Part shown: in pieces, positions 8,230 to 17,589 of the stretch
How positions within the stretch are numbered: the first letter of the stretch is position 1
Layout: each line of letters starts with the position of its first letter
Origin: Desulfuromusa kysingii
Lineage (GTDB): Bacteria; Desulfobacterota; Desulfuromonadia; Desulfuromonadales; Geopsychrobacteraceae
Assembly: GCF_900107645.1 (NCBI RefSeq)
Contig: NZ_FNQN01000001.1
Coordinates: forward strand, 455,390 to 519,389
Direction: 5' to 3'
Length of the DNA: 64,000 nt
The notes under the pieces: generated by a model
What the model was told of the DNA's origin: nothing
The model's database searches: none
Seen by the model: only the letters and a program-made list of their open reading frames with translations
Translations under genes and position numbers: made by a program

Positions 8230-10227
8230 GTGGTGATTCGACACGGCATAAAAGTTTTATTGCCTGTATGTATTTTTCTGTTATTGCTGATTTCTCAGCC
8301 CCTGGCAGCGCAACAGAAACAGGTTGCCGGAGAGCTTGAGGTGACGCTCGATTTTCAGAATGTCGAGTTGATTGACATGATTGGGACGATCAGCGAACTG
8401 ACCGGTAAAAATTTTGTTTATGACGAATCGGTGCGTGGCAAAGTCAGCATCGTGTCGCCCCGACCTGTTTCAGTTGATGAGGCATATCGATTATTCAGTA
8501 CTGTTCTGCGGGTTAAGGGTTTTACGATTGTCCCCTCTGGGGAAGTGAATAAGATTATTTCGATTCGTAGTGCTAAAGAAGAGAATCTGCCCATTAGTAA
8601 CGGAAAAAATCTTGGGGAACAGTTCATTACCCGGATTATCGAACTAAAGAATCTTGATGCGACAGTGGTTGTTGATACGATTTTGCGGCCGCTAATGCCA
8701 AAGACCAGTCATGTTGTTGCCTATGAACCATCCAATACGATTGTTATGACTGACAGTGCAGCAAATATTAGGCGCCTAGCAAAAATACTGGCTGAACTTG
8801 ATCGTTCTTGGGACGGGGATCGGATGGAAATTGTCCCGCTGAAATTTGCTGAAGCAGAAGAGATTGCTGAGATGGTGCAACAGATTCTTGAAAATAAAGC
8901 TCCAGCTAGCAGTTCATCACGAACTACAAAGACTGTAGGTAAGAAGATAGGCGGTGAAATCATGGCCTATGCACGTACGAATCGGTTGATGATTGTTGGC
9001 GATGACAATTTTATCGAACAAGCAAAAGCATTGATCGACAGGTTGGATGAGAAGACCGAAAGGAATGAATCCGGCATTCATGTTTACTATCTGGAGCATG
9101 CTGAAGCTGAAGGCTTGGCCCAAATTCTGAATCAGATTATAGCTGGTGCTCTGAAGAGCAATGTGCAGACAAATAGAGAGGGGAGCACTCCAAAGACCAG
9201 TGATAATGTGAGTGTTACGGCAGATAAGTCTACAAATGCGTTGATTGTTAATGCCAGTTCTAAGGCATATGATGGAATCAAAGAGTTGATCGGGAAATTG
9301 GATATTAAGCGTAAGCAGGTTTTTGTCGAAGCTTTGATTCTCGAAGTATCCATGGATGCTCTGCTTGATCTCGGGGTCTCTCTGGGCGGTGCTATTGAAA
9401 CTGGGAGCGATGGCGTTCTTGCTGGTTCGACCAATTCAGATAGTGGCATTACATCTGGTGGTGGCTATAGTTCCAGTCTGCTTAGCACTGCAGTTGACGG
9501 CATCATGCTCGGTGGATTGTTCAACCCGATAACGACAACTATCAATGGTGAGAGTGTCACTGTTCCGGCCCTTTCGGCGTTGATCAATCTGTCTCAAACT
9601 GATTCTAACGTTAACGTTCTTTCCGCTCCGCGTCTGTTGACTTCGGATAATGAGGAAGCTGAAATTGTAGTCGGGCAGAACGTCCCGGTCATATCGTCTT
9701 CATCAGTCGATGACAATGGCGATACCTCTTATTCTATTGAGCGTCAGGATGCGGCACTCACTCTCAGATTCACTCCGCAGATTACCGAAGGCAATATGGT
9801 GCGTTTGGAGATCTATCAGGAAATCACTGCTGTTACTGAATCCGTTGGTGAACTCAGTGAAGTGGGACCGACTTTTACCAAGCGCTTGGTCCGTAATGCC
9901 ATCATTGCTGAAGATGGTAAAACTGTCGTTCTGGGAGGGTTGTTTCAAAGTGATGTGACGAGGACTGAAACTAAAATCCCACTGTTGGGTGATATCCCCT
10001 TTTTAGGAAATCTATTCAAATCCAGTAGTGATTCGGAAGAGAAGACCAGTCTGCTGATTTTTATTACGCCACGGGTTGTGCGTAACAGCGAAGACCTCGA
10101 AAAGATAACCAGAGAGAATCGTGCTAATCTCGAAGTATTCAGGACGGAACTCGGTGTTGAAGAGCTATTTCCACCGTTGCAAGGTGGTCAGTTAAACGAG
10201 CAACCTGTCGAAGAGATAGAGGAATAA
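8230..10227 (+). CDS. gspD: Type II secretion secretin GspD
   Basis: Outer-membrane secretin that forms the exit channel. A signal peptide at residues 1-28 ends near LAAQQ. Then come the N0 domain (VTLDFQNVELIDMIGTISELTGKNFVYD), N1-N3 repeats (about 130-350), and the secretin core (about 370-625) with VPALSALINLSQTDSNVNVLS split over two strands and the ending LGDIPFLGNLF. Length 665 aa is typical. The start is a GTG after a GGAG site. A Ser/Gly-rich insertion (about 395-420) sits in the core. Confidence 0.95.
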   Translation: MVIRHGIKVLLPVCIFLLLLISQPLAAQQKQVAGELEVTLDFQNVELIDMIGTISELTGKNFVYDESVRGKVSIVSPRPVSVDEAYRLFSTVLRVKGFTIVPSGEVNKIISIRSAKEENLPISNGKNLGEQFITRIIELKNLDATVVVDTILRPLMPKTSHVVAYEPSNTIVMTDSAANIRRLAKILAELDRSWDGDRMEIVPLKFAEAEEIAEMVQQILENKAPASSSSRTTKTVGKKIGGEIMAYARTNRLMIVGDDNFIEQAKALIDRLDEKTERNESGIHVYYLEHAEAEGLAQILNQIIAGALKSNVQTNREGSTPKTSDNVSVTADKSTNALIVNASSKAYDGIKELIGKLDIKRKQVFVEALILEVSMDALLDLGVSLGGAIETGSDGVLAGSTNSDSGITSGGGYSSSLLSTAVDGIMLGGLFNPITTTINGESVTVPALSALINLSQTDSNVNVLSAPRLLTSDNEEAEIVVGQNVPVISSSSVDDNGDTSYSIERQDAALTLRFTPQITEGNMVRLEIYQEITAVTESVGELSEVGPTFTKRLVRNAIIAEDGKTVVLGGLFQSDVTRTETKIPLLGDIPFLGNLFKSSSDSEEKTSLLIFITPRVVRNSEDLEKITRENRANLEVFRTELGVEELFPPLQGGQLNEQPVEEIEE

Positions 10228-10230
10228 TCC

Positions 10231-11931
10231 ATGCGACCGCTGAAGTGGCGACAACTCGGAGATATCCTGATCAGGGACAAAGGCATCCCAGAGGATGTCG
10301 TGCGTCAAGCACTTCGAGAGCAGGAGTCGAGTGCCTTACGTTTGGGAGAGATCCTTAAGCAGAAAGGGGAAGCGACTGAGATTCTCCTCGCTGAAGCCTT
10401 GGCAACTCAAAGTGGGATGGAATATGTCGCCGAACCGAAAGTCAAAACCAGCGCTTTGCATTTATTGACCACGGTCCCCATCAGTTATGCCAAAGAGAAC
10501 CTTGCTGTTCCCCTTGAAATTGATGGCCAGACGATTCGCTTGGCGGTGGCTGATCCGAGCAATAATCAAATTTTAAATGATCTCTCCGTTTTGACCGGCT
10601 GCCGTATCATCCCCTGTTTAGCAGAACCTGATAGATTGATCGAAGCGATTAATCAGGCTTATGAAACCCTCTCAGGAGGTGGTGACAGTTCCATCTCTGA
10701 TATTGGTGAGGAAGATATAGAACTCGATGGTGCTGAGATTGAAGACCTCCTGGACACCAGTGATGAGGCGCCAATTATCCGTTTCGTCAATGGTCTGTTG
10801 ACGCAGGCATATCGCCGACGGGCCAGTGATATCCACATAGAACCATTTGAAACTGAAGTTGTTATCCGTTATCGGGTTGATGGTTTGCTCTATGAAGTGC
10901 AACGTCCACCGCATCGTGCTCTGGCAAATATCATCTCCCGTTTGAAGATTATGGCGAACCTTGATATTGCGGAAAAAAGGCTTCCACAAGATGGCCGATT
11001 TTCGGTGCGGATTGCAGGAAAACAGGCGGATATCAGAGTTTCAACTCTGCCTACGGCGTATGGTGAGCGGGTCGTACTGCGGTTGCTGGATAAAAGTACC
11101 GGAGTGTTAGGGCTCGGAGATATTGGTGTCGATGCCGAGATGTTACCGCAGATCAAAGCGATGGTGCAGAAAAATCACGGTATTTTTCTGGTCACAGGGC
11201 CGACAGGAGCGGGGAAAACAACAACCCTCTATTCGGCATTATCTGCGATTAATTCCCATGAACAAAATATTATCACCATTGAAGATCCCATTGAGTATCA
11301 GCTTCCAGGTGTTGGACAGATCCAGGTCAATTCGAAAATAAACCTCACCTTTGCTCAGGGATTACGCTCAATTTTACGACAAGATCCTGATGTGATTATG
11401 GTGGGGGAAATCCGCGATAGTGAAACCGCTAAGATTGCTGTCCAGGCGGCACTGACAGGTCATTTGGTGTTCTCCACCCTGCATACAAATGATTCGGCAG
11501 GGGCACTGGCCCGTTTGGTTGAAATGGGGGTGGAGCCGTTTTTAGCGGCTTCGGCTCTGATTGGAGTCTTGGCACAACGATTGGTGAGAACGATCTGTCC
11601 CCATTGCCGCGTCAGTTATCAACCGGATGAGAAGCTTCTTACTGAGCTGTTTGATCAAGCCGATATCCCCAAGCAAGCGACTTTCTATCGTGGGCGAGGA
11701 TGCAGCCATTGTATGCAAGTCGGTTATTTAGGGCGTACTGGGTTGTATGAGCTTCTGGAAGTCACAGACCCCATTCGTCATCTGGTGACAGATAATGCCG
11801 ATGCTTCATCAATTCGACAACAGGCTTTGAAGATGGGGATGCGTCCACTGCGCCAGGCGGGGTTGGCTAAAGTTTTGTCGGGGGAAACGACAGTGGAAGA
11901 AGTGCTGCGGGTGACTCAGGAGGAGGTTTAA
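10231..11931 (+). CDS. gspE: Type II secretion ATPase GspE
   Basis: Cytoplasmic hexameric ATPase that powers pseudopilus assembly. Order: N1E domain (1-150), an acidic linker (150-180), then the ATPase core with Walker A GPTGAGKTT (323-331), Asp box, Walker B near DPDVIMVGEIRD, and the tetracysteine zinc site CPHC and CSHC at about 454-493. Length 566 aa is normal. It follows gspD by 3 bases and is followed by gspF after 3 bases, consistent with translational coupling. Confidence 0.95.
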   Translation: MRPLKWRQLGDILIRDKGIPEDVVRQALREQESSALRLGEILKQKGEATEILLAEALATQSGMEYVAEPKVKTSALHLLTTVPISYAKENLAVPLEIDGQTIRLAVADPSNNQILNDLSVLTGCRIIPCLAEPDRLIEAINQAYETLSGGGDSSISDIGEEDIELDGAEIEDLLDTSDEAPIIRFVNGLLTQAYRRRASDIHIEPFETEVVIRYRVDGLLYEVQRPPHRALANIISRLKIMANLDIAEKRLPQDGRFSVRIAGKQADIRVSTLPTAYGERVVLRLLDKSTGVLGLGDIGVDAEMLPQIKAMVQKNHGIFLVTGPTGAGKTTTLYSALSAINSHEQNIITIEDPIEYQLPGVGQIQVNSKINLTFAQGLRSILRQDPDVIMVGEIRDSETAKIAVQAALTGHLVFSTLHTNDSAGALARLVEMGVEPFLAASALIGVLAQRLVRTICPHCRVSYQPDEKLLTELFDQADIPKQATFYRGRGCSHCMQVGYLGRTGLYELLEVTDPIRHLVTDNADASSIRQQALKMGMRPLRQAGLAKVLSGETTVEEVLRVTQEEV

Positions 11932-11934
11932 CCG

Positions 11935-13143
11935 TTGGCTCTTTATGAATACAGTGCTTTTGATGCCCAAGGTAAGAAAAAACGGGGCGTAATTGAGGCT
12001 CTGAGTCAGACGGCTGCCAGTCGTAAACTTCGTGGCCAAGGTTTGTTCCCGACGAGATTGGCAACAGCCAGAAATACGGGGGGAACGCACCAACGGACAT
12101 TCTTACGGCAAGTCAGCGCCGTTCAACTAGGCGTTGCCACGCGTCAACTGGCAACGATGCTCACCGCAGGGATGCCACTTGATGAAGCTCTGGAAATGGT
12201 CGCAGGGCAGCAAACCAAGGGGACTCTTGGCTCTGTATTGACCCGGGTGCGTGATGATATTTTACAAGGGAGCGCATTATATGCCGCTATGCAAGCGCAC
12301 CCGAAAGTTTTTCAACCGCTTTACACCAATATGGTTCAAGTCGGGGAAGCCAGTGGAACCCTGGATAAGGTGTTGCTGCAACTGGCCGAGTTCACAGATG
12401 AACAAGCCCGCTTCAATGCTCAGTTTAAAGCGGCATTAACCTATCCGCTATTGATGTTCCTGGTTGGCAGTGGAGTGTTGTTGTTTCTGATGACCTTCGT
12501 TGTTCCTAAAATTACCCGAATGCTTGAAGATATGGAGCAGGCGTTACCGCTGCCAACCCTCTTCCTTATGTCTTTCAGCCATTTTCTGGCCACATATTGG
12601 TGGCTGATTTTAATTATTGTGGTTGTCGTTATTTTGGTTGCCCGCAGATTTTCATTAACGGACCGTGGGCGGTTGTGGTTTGATCAGCAGAGGTTCCGGC
12701 TGCCGTTGGTGGGGCCGCTTGCTTTAAATATTGCGACCGCGAGGTTTGCTAAAACCACTGCCACCTTGTTGCACAGTGGGGTTCCATTGTTGACGGCTCT
12801 AGAGATTGTTCAGAATCTGCTTGGCAACAACTATCTGATGCAAGCTCTTGAGGTTGTCCGGGAGAAGGTGACGGAGGGAGCCGGCCTTTCGGAACCGTTA
12901 TCTGAAGCTGAAGTCTTTCCCGTTATGTTGCCACAGATGGCCGCTGTTGGAGAACGCAGTGGTGAGTTAGAGGAGATGCTGTATAAGGTTGCAGAGATCT
13001 ATGAACATCAGGTGAAAACGCGAATGACTGGTTTGATGGCATTGTTGGAGCCGTTGATGATTTTACTGATGGGGTCCGTTGTCGGTTTTATCGTTCTGGC
13101 CATTTTATTACCGATATTTCAAGCTAGTCAGGGGATGGGGTAG
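11935..13143 (+). CDS. gspF: Type II secretion platform protein GspF
   Basis: Polytopic inner-membrane protein at the base of the pseudopilus. The N-terminus ALYEYSAFDAQGKKKRG is diagnostic, with two GspF repeats, each preceding transmembrane helices (about residues 170-195, 220-240 and 375-398). The start is TTG, with a GGAGGAGG site just upstream overlapping the end of gspE. 402 aa. The gene normally found next, gspG, is absent; only 64 bases separate gspF from gspH. Confidence 0.95.
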   Translation: MALYEYSAFDAQGKKKRGVIEALSQTAASRKLRGQGLFPTRLATARNTGGTHQRTFLRQVSAVQLGVATRQLATMLTAGMPLDEALEMVAGQQTKGTLGSVLTRVRDDILQGSALYAAMQAHPKVFQPLYTNMVQVGEASGTLDKVLLQLAEFTDEQARFNAQFKAALTYPLLMFLVGSGVLLFLMTFVVPKITRMLEDMEQALPLPTLFLMSFSHFLATYWWLILIIVVVVILVARRFSLTDRGRLWFDQQRFRLPLVGPLALNIATARFAKTTATLLHSGVPLLTALEIVQNLLGNNYLMQALEVVREKVTEGAGLSEPLSEAEVFPVMLPQMAAVGERSGELEEMLYKVAEIYEHQVKTRMTGLMALLEPLMILLMGSVVGFIVLAILLPIFQASQGMG

Positions 13144-13207
13144 TCTTTAAGGGGCAGGCCGAAAGAAGGGGTAGTGAGTCATAATGATCTTGAATTGAAG
13201 AGGTTAT

Positions 13208-13783
13208 GTGGGCGCTGATCTCACCCTTCCAGACTCGAGTGTGAAACAGATGGTGAAGGTGAAACCCTCTATGTCGCAAACAGGAACCTTGACCAGCCGT
13301 GGTGGATTTACCCTGGTTGAGCTATTAGTCGTTATTGTGATTCTGTCGCTGATCAGTTTCATCAGTGTGCCGCTGCTGTCAAATAACAGTGAAAGGGATG
13401 AAAAGTTAGTCGTACGGCGAATTGCCGGCACTGTGAAGCAGCTTTATAACGAAGCAACTTTAACGCGTGATGAGCATTTGCTGACGTTTCATTTCGCCCG
13501 TAACAGCCTGCTGGCATATCGTCTGCGATCCAGCGATGGAGTGATTGAAAAAGAACCGTTTGGAAGAGAAGTCAAGCTGTCGCCGCTATATATCAGACAA
13601 GTGAGCATCGAAGGGGAAGGAAATTTTAATTCCGGTGAGGTCACTATTCGGATTTTCCCCCTCGGCTGGATGGAACCAACTCAGCTTGTTTTGGGTAGGG
13701 AGAGTGAGGGTGAACTGGTGCTGACGTTTTCACCTTTGACAGGGGCCATAACGATTGATGATGAACAAACAGCTGAGCAATAA
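13208..13783 (+). CDS. gspH: Type II secretion minor pseudopilin GspH
   Basis: Type IV pilin-like protein with the prepilin cleavage and methylation motif GGFTLVELLVV at about residues 32-42, followed by a hydrophobic helix, then a globular domain typical of GspH (including FHFARNSLLAYRLR). The segment before the motif is longer than usual for a prepilin leader. GTG at 13208 has GAAGAGG upstream, but an internal Met (MSQTG) would give a more normal leader, so the start is uncertain. Not GspG: it lacks the C-terminal Ca-site region and the GspG pattern. Confidence 0.8.
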   Translation: MGADLTLPDSSVKQMVKVKPSMSQTGTLTSRGGFTLVELLVVIVILSLISFISVPLLSNNSERDEKLVVRRIAGTVKQLYNEATLTRDEHLLTFHFARNSLLAYRLRSSDGVIEKEPFGREVKLSPLYIRQVSIEGEGNFNSGEVTIRIFPLGWMEPTQLVLGRESEGELVLTFSPLTGAITIDDEQTAEQ

Positions 13784-14150
13784 AGGGTTTTCTCTTCTTG
13801 AGGTGATGATTGCTTTGGCTATTGTCGCTATTGCTCTAGTGTCGCTGCTGGGGTTGACAAATCGCTCTATTCTGGTTCAGGACAAGATTCAGAAGCTGAC
13901 ACAGGCGACCATGCTAGCGCAGCAGTTGATGAGTGATCAGGAGTTGAATACATCTGGGTTGCAATCAAACTGGGAATTGCAAGAGGGTGAATTTACTGAC
14001 TCTTTTGCAGGCTTCCGTTGGCAAATCAGTTATCAGGATACATTGATCAGTCAGGTAAAGCAGGTCACAGTGATTGTTATCTGGGGTGATCCCGCAAAGA
14101 ATGAACAGGTTCAGTTGGTCTCGTTCCTCCCCGTAGGGGTATCGGGATGA
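13758..14150 (+). CDS. gspI: Type II secretion minor pseudopilin GspI
   Basis: Short pseudopilin, about 130 aa, with cleavage motif KGFSLLEVMIALAI near residue 10 and a small C-terminal domain. It overlaps the end of gspH in another frame. Two adjacent ATG codons (13758, 13761) are possible. In the known tip complex GspI, J and K form the pseudopilus cap. Confidence 0.88.
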   Translation: MMNKQLSNKGFSLLEVMIALAIVAIALVSLLGLTNRSILVQDKIQKLTQATMLAQQLMSDQELNTSGLQSNWELQEGEFTDSFAGFRWQISYQDTLISQVKQVTVIVIWGDPAKNEQVQLVSFLPVGVSG

Positions 14151-14734
14151 AGAGCGTGACTCGTGGGTTTACCTTAGTTGAAGTGTTAGTGGCGATTTTT
14201 ATTGGTTCTCTGGTTCTGACTAGTGTCTACGGGGTTTTTGGTTCTGTCAGCAAAGCACGAAACCGTTTGGAACTCGAAGGAGAGCTCTACCACCAGGCAC
14301 GTATTTTTTTCGATCGAATTGGCGGTGAACTGGGCAGTTTGAGGATCTCCCCGCTTGGGACCGAGGCTGTTTTGAGCTCCGGGCTAACCGCTGCCGGTGA
14401 TTTTTATCTGGAGTTCAATACGGAACTGGTTTCGCCATTACTGCAGAAATATGGAGGAATTTCCAGAGTCCGTTATGAAGTTCTGCAGCAAGAGGAGTCT
14501 TTTCAACTGTTGCGCAGTGAAAAAGTTTTGCTTGTGGATATGGCAGCGTCAGAACCACTCCTTTTTATCGCCGCGGTCAACAGTTTTCAAGTCCGTTTTT
14601 ATTCTCGGGGAGATTGGTCTGAAAGCTGGTCAAATTCGACGCCGCCACAACTGGTTGAGATATCTCTGGAATTGCAAGCAGATGGACAGGTAATACCGTT
14701 TCGTAGCAGTTTTGTCCTGTCCGGGGGGCGTTGA
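14147..14734 (+). CDS. gspJ: Type II secretion minor pseudopilin GspJ
   Basis: 195 aa. Prepilin motif RGFTLVEVLVAI near the N-terminus, then a beta-rich domain that includes an RVRYEVL-like segment (SRVRYEVLQQ), typical of GspJ. The ATG overlaps the gspI stop codon, and the gene ends over the gspK start. Part of the GspI-J-K tip complex. Confidence 0.88.
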   Translation: MKSVTRGFTLVEVLVAIFIGSLVLTSVYGVFGSVSKARNRLELEGELYHQARIFFDRIGGELGSLRISPLGTEAVLSSGLTAAGDFYLEFNTELVSPLLQKYGGISRVRYEVLQQEESFQLLRSEKVLLVDMAASEPLLFIAAVNSFQVRFYSRGDWSESWSNSTPPQLVEISLELQADGQVIPFRSSFVLSGGR

Positions 14735-15681
14735 TGGAGCGGGCGCGCAATCAAAACGGTATGGCCTTGTTGCTGGTGCTGGTCATCGTCGCATTACTGA
14801 GCGCGATGGTGATTGAGTTTTCTTTTTCAACCTTAGTTGATTTGCGGTCGACAGAAATATTCCGTGATCGGACTAAAGCCGTTTATTTGGCGCGAGGGGG
14901 GATAGAGGCGGCGCGGACAATTCTCCAGGAAGATGATAACGACTTTGACCATCCTGCAGAGTTTTGGGGAAATCCTCTCGCCAATATTCCTGCAGGTGAT
15001 GGGGATGTCAGCATCACGATAACGGACCTGACAGGGCGCTTGAATATTAACTTTGTTGCCGATAAGAGAGGCAATCCGTTACCCGGTTACCACCGATTCG
15101 TCGCATTGTGTGAAGATGTTCTGCTGTTGGACTCGGAGCAAGCTGAAGAGCTGGCCGATTCACTGGTTTATTGGTTCAACGCGGATAAAACCAAAACAAC
15201 GCCGGATGATAGTTATTATGCTAACCTCCATCCTCCTTACCAGAGGCGGGGGGATAAGTTGACCATTATCGATGAATTGATGTTGGTTAAGGGGTTTGAT
15301 CTACAACGTTTTGAGACAATCAAGCCGTATATCCGTGTTGTTGGTGGCGAACCGATCAATCTGAATACGGCCCCAGCAGCCGTTTTGTATGCTTGGCAAT
15401 TTTCTGCTGCAGAGGGGAATGTCGAAGTTATTTTTGATCAGAAAGATATTGCTGCTCTGGTTGATTATCGTCAGCAGTCTGTTTACCAGACATTGTCCGA
15501 TCTGGCTCTGGCAGAAGGGATTGGCGAACGCTGGTCTTCTGCATGGATGTTAAATTCCGTCACCGTGTCAGGGACGGTCTATCAAGTATTTAGTCAGGGC
15601 CGAGTCAATGAAGGGACACGCCAAGCGTCCGCTGTTATTGATAAACAAACGAACGAACTTTTGAGTCTCAAGGTGGAATAA
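14734..15681 (+). CDS. gspK: Type II secretion minor pseudopilin GspK
   Basis: 315 aa, the large tip pseudopilin. The N-terminus (NQNGMALLLVLVIVALL) is the GspK variant of the prepilin motif, followed by the large inserted alpha domain with DLTGRLNIN, a YYANLHPPYQ stretch and the helix-hairpin-helix-like INLNTAPAAVL. It starts ATG overlapping the gspJ TGA, with a G-rich site upstream. Confidence 0.92.
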   Translation: MERARNQNGMALLLVLVIVALLSAMVIEFSFSTLVDLRSTEIFRDRTKAVYLARGGIEAARTILQEDDNDFDHPAEFWGNPLANIPAGDGDVSITITDLTGRLNINFVADKRGNPLPGYHRFVALCEDVLLLDSEQAEELADSLVYWFNADKTKTTPDDSYYANLHPPYQRRGDKLTIIDELMLVKGFDLQRFETIKPYIRVVGGEPINLNTAPAAVLYAWQFSAAEGNVEVIFDQKDIAALVDYRQQSVYQTLSDLALAEGIGERWSSAWMLNSVTVSGTVYQVFSQGRVNEGTRQASAVIDKQTNELLSLKVE

Positions 15682-15685
15682 TCCC

Positions 15686-17074
15686 ATGTCTAAACGGTTT
15701 ATAGGTATTGATCTGGAAGGAACAGATGTCAGGGTCGCTATCTTAACAGCGATACCGGGGAAGATTGATATTGAACTGGATAAACGCAGCTATGAAAACC
15801 CTGCAGCGGCTGCGGTGGCAATCAAAGAGATGCTGGGAGGTAAAATCACTCTACGAGATCGTCTGATTACGGCACTCCCTTGTCGCGTCGGCTTGTTTCG
15901 CCGTCTCAGGTTTCCCTTTCGGGAGAAAAATAAAATAGAAGCAGCGTTGCCTCTGGAATTGCGGTCACAATTACCCATCTCTCTGGAAGAACATGTTATC
16001 TCTTTTTTACCACCACGAGCCCGCGAAGATGACTATGAAGTTGATGCCGTGGTTGTCAACAAACGCGAAATTGACGAACTTCTGACCCATTTCCCTGACC
16101 CCGAACAAAATCCACGCCGTATTGATCTTTTCCCCTTTGCGCTCCTGCCGATACTGCGGGAACAAGATGGAATCCTGGTTTATTGCCGACGTCTCGAAGT
16201 TGTTGTGGCTCTTGTGTATGATGGTATGATTCGGGACTATCGGTTGTTACCCGGGACCAGTGAACTGAATGAAGAGGAAATTTTCGATTTTATTGCCAGC
16301 CAAGTCAGCCAACTGGAAAATACTATCGGTCACGAAGGTCTCCCACTCTGGATTATCGGTGCGGGGGTGACTGAGGATCTCTTGGTCCTCCTGTATAAAA
16401 CCGATCGCCCGTTGTTGACACCGGCGGAAGATGTGTTTGCTGATAAGGTGAGTTATGAAATGGCACCTGCTGCATTGCTGGCACTGAGTGAAATGCGTGA
16501 AGAGAAAAAATCCGGTCAGCTGAATTTCCGCCAGGGGGAATTTTCAGCTCGGGGACAGTTGGAAGTTTTTCGTGCCAAACTCATTGCCGTAGCTCTTCTG
16601 ACGCTGCTAGTGGTCTTTGTCGGAGCCATGGTGATGCATCTTGACTTTCTGCAAAAGACCCGTCAGGAAAGCAGTTTAAAACAACAAATGGAAACAATTT
16701 TCAGGCAAATCATGCCGGAGAATTCAACCATTGTTGATGTGCCGTTGCAGTTGGAGAGTCAACTTAAAGATCTGCAAGAGCAAGTGCAGCTTTTTGGTCT
16801 GGGGGGGCAAGGTGCCGCACAGGTCCTGCAAGGATTATCCAGTCTTATTGATCGCGATATTCGTGTTGATTTTAGAGACTTTAATTATGACAGCGATGGC
16901 GTAAACCTGGCGGGGAACGCCGATTCATTCGAGGCTGTCAACCAAATTGCTGAAAGTCTTAAAACCAGTCCGCTCTTTGGGCAGGTCGAAATTATAGATG
17001 CCAAGTTGGCGGCAGATAACAGTGCGGTTGATTTTCAGCTGCAACTAAAATTCCTCAACGGGGGAGAGCGATGA
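15686..17074 (+). CDS. gspL: Type II secretion protein GspL (PilM-like cytoplasmic domain)
   Basis: 462 aa. The actin-like cytoplasmic domain (1-290) begins FIGIDLEGTDVRVA, as in PilM/GspL, then a single transmembrane helix (about 303-325) and a periplasmic ferredoxin-like domain. It recruits GspE to the membrane and pairs with GspM. It lies 4 bases after gspK and overlaps gspM by 4 bases. Confidence 0.88.
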   Translation: MSKRFIGIDLEGTDVRVAILTAIPGKIDIELDKRSYENPAAAAVAIKEMLGGKITLRDRLITALPCRVGLFRRLRFPFREKNKIEAALPLELRSQLPISLEEHVISFLPPRAREDDYEVDAVVVNKREIDELLTHFPDPEQNPRRIDLFPFALLPILREQDGILVYCRRLEVVVALVYDGMIRDYRLLPGTSELNEEEIFDFIASQVSQLENTIGHEGLPLWIIGAGVTEDLLVLLYKTDRPLLTPAEDVFADKVSYEMAPAALLALSEMREEKKSGQLNFRQGEFSARGQLEVFRAKLIAVALLTLLVVFVGAMVMHLDFLQKTRQESSLKQQMETIFRQIMPENSTIVDVPLQLESQLKDLQEQVQLFGLGGQGAAQVLQGLSSLIDRDIRVDFRDFNYDSDGVNLAGNADSFEAVNQIAESLKTSPLFGQVEIIDAKLAADNSAVDFQLQLKFLNGGER

Positions 17075-17589
17075 TTAAACATCTCAGCCCAAGGGAAAAA
17101 GTCATTGTTGCTACAGGCTTGATTATTTTGCTGTTGCTATTTGTCTGGTTTGTTTTGCTCAACCCCTATTTGGAGACGATGAGGAGCCTTGAAGGTAAAA
17201 TTGTCACCCATCGACAAAACTTGCAAAAAGTCGAAACCATGCGTGACCAAATCAGTCAGTTACGAGAGGATCTTGCAGGGGTGAAAATTGCCAAACAGGG
17301 GGCGAAGCCGTTATTTTCTCTGGTCGAAAGTATGGCTGTGCAGACGGGTGTTCGTGAACAACTCCTCTCGATGCGACCACAGCCGACAACCACTCAAGGT
17401 CAGTTTCGTCAGCAACTCGTCGAGATCCGGCTGGAAAAAATATCATTACCTCAAGTTGTCAAATTGTTACACGCTATCGAGTATCGCAGTGCTGGTGTGC
17501 AAGTGAAATCAATGCAGGTGAAGCCCCGGTTTGAAGATCGTTCGATGCTCGATGTCAATATGGTTTTGATGTCTTTGGAGAGTTTATGA
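17071..17589 (+). CDS. gspM: Type II secretion protein GspM
   Basis: 172 aa: short cytoplasmic N-terminus (LSPREKVIVATG), one transmembrane helix (about 13-33), a coiled-coil (40-70) and a small periplasmic ferredoxin-like domain. Partner of GspL. Overlaps gspL and gspN by 4 bases each. Confidence 0.85.
   Translation: MIKHLSPREKVIVATGLIILLLLFVWFVLLNPYLETMRSLEGKIVTHRQNLQKVETMRDQISQLREDLAGVKIAKQGAKPLFSLVESMAVQTGVREQLLSMRPQPTTTQGQFRQQLVEIRLEKISLPQVVKLLHAIEYRSAGVQVKSMQVKPRFEDRSMLDVNMVLMSLESL

Noticed and set aside
9132-9948. Long antisense frames within gspD
   Set aside because: Shadows of the high-quality secretin gene on the other strand, with no motif or start signal.
13143-13783. Considered whether the gene after gspF is gspG
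   Set aside because: The product is too long before the prepilin motif and its body resembles GspH, with no GspG C-terminal pattern; no other frame in the gap encodes a pseudopilin.
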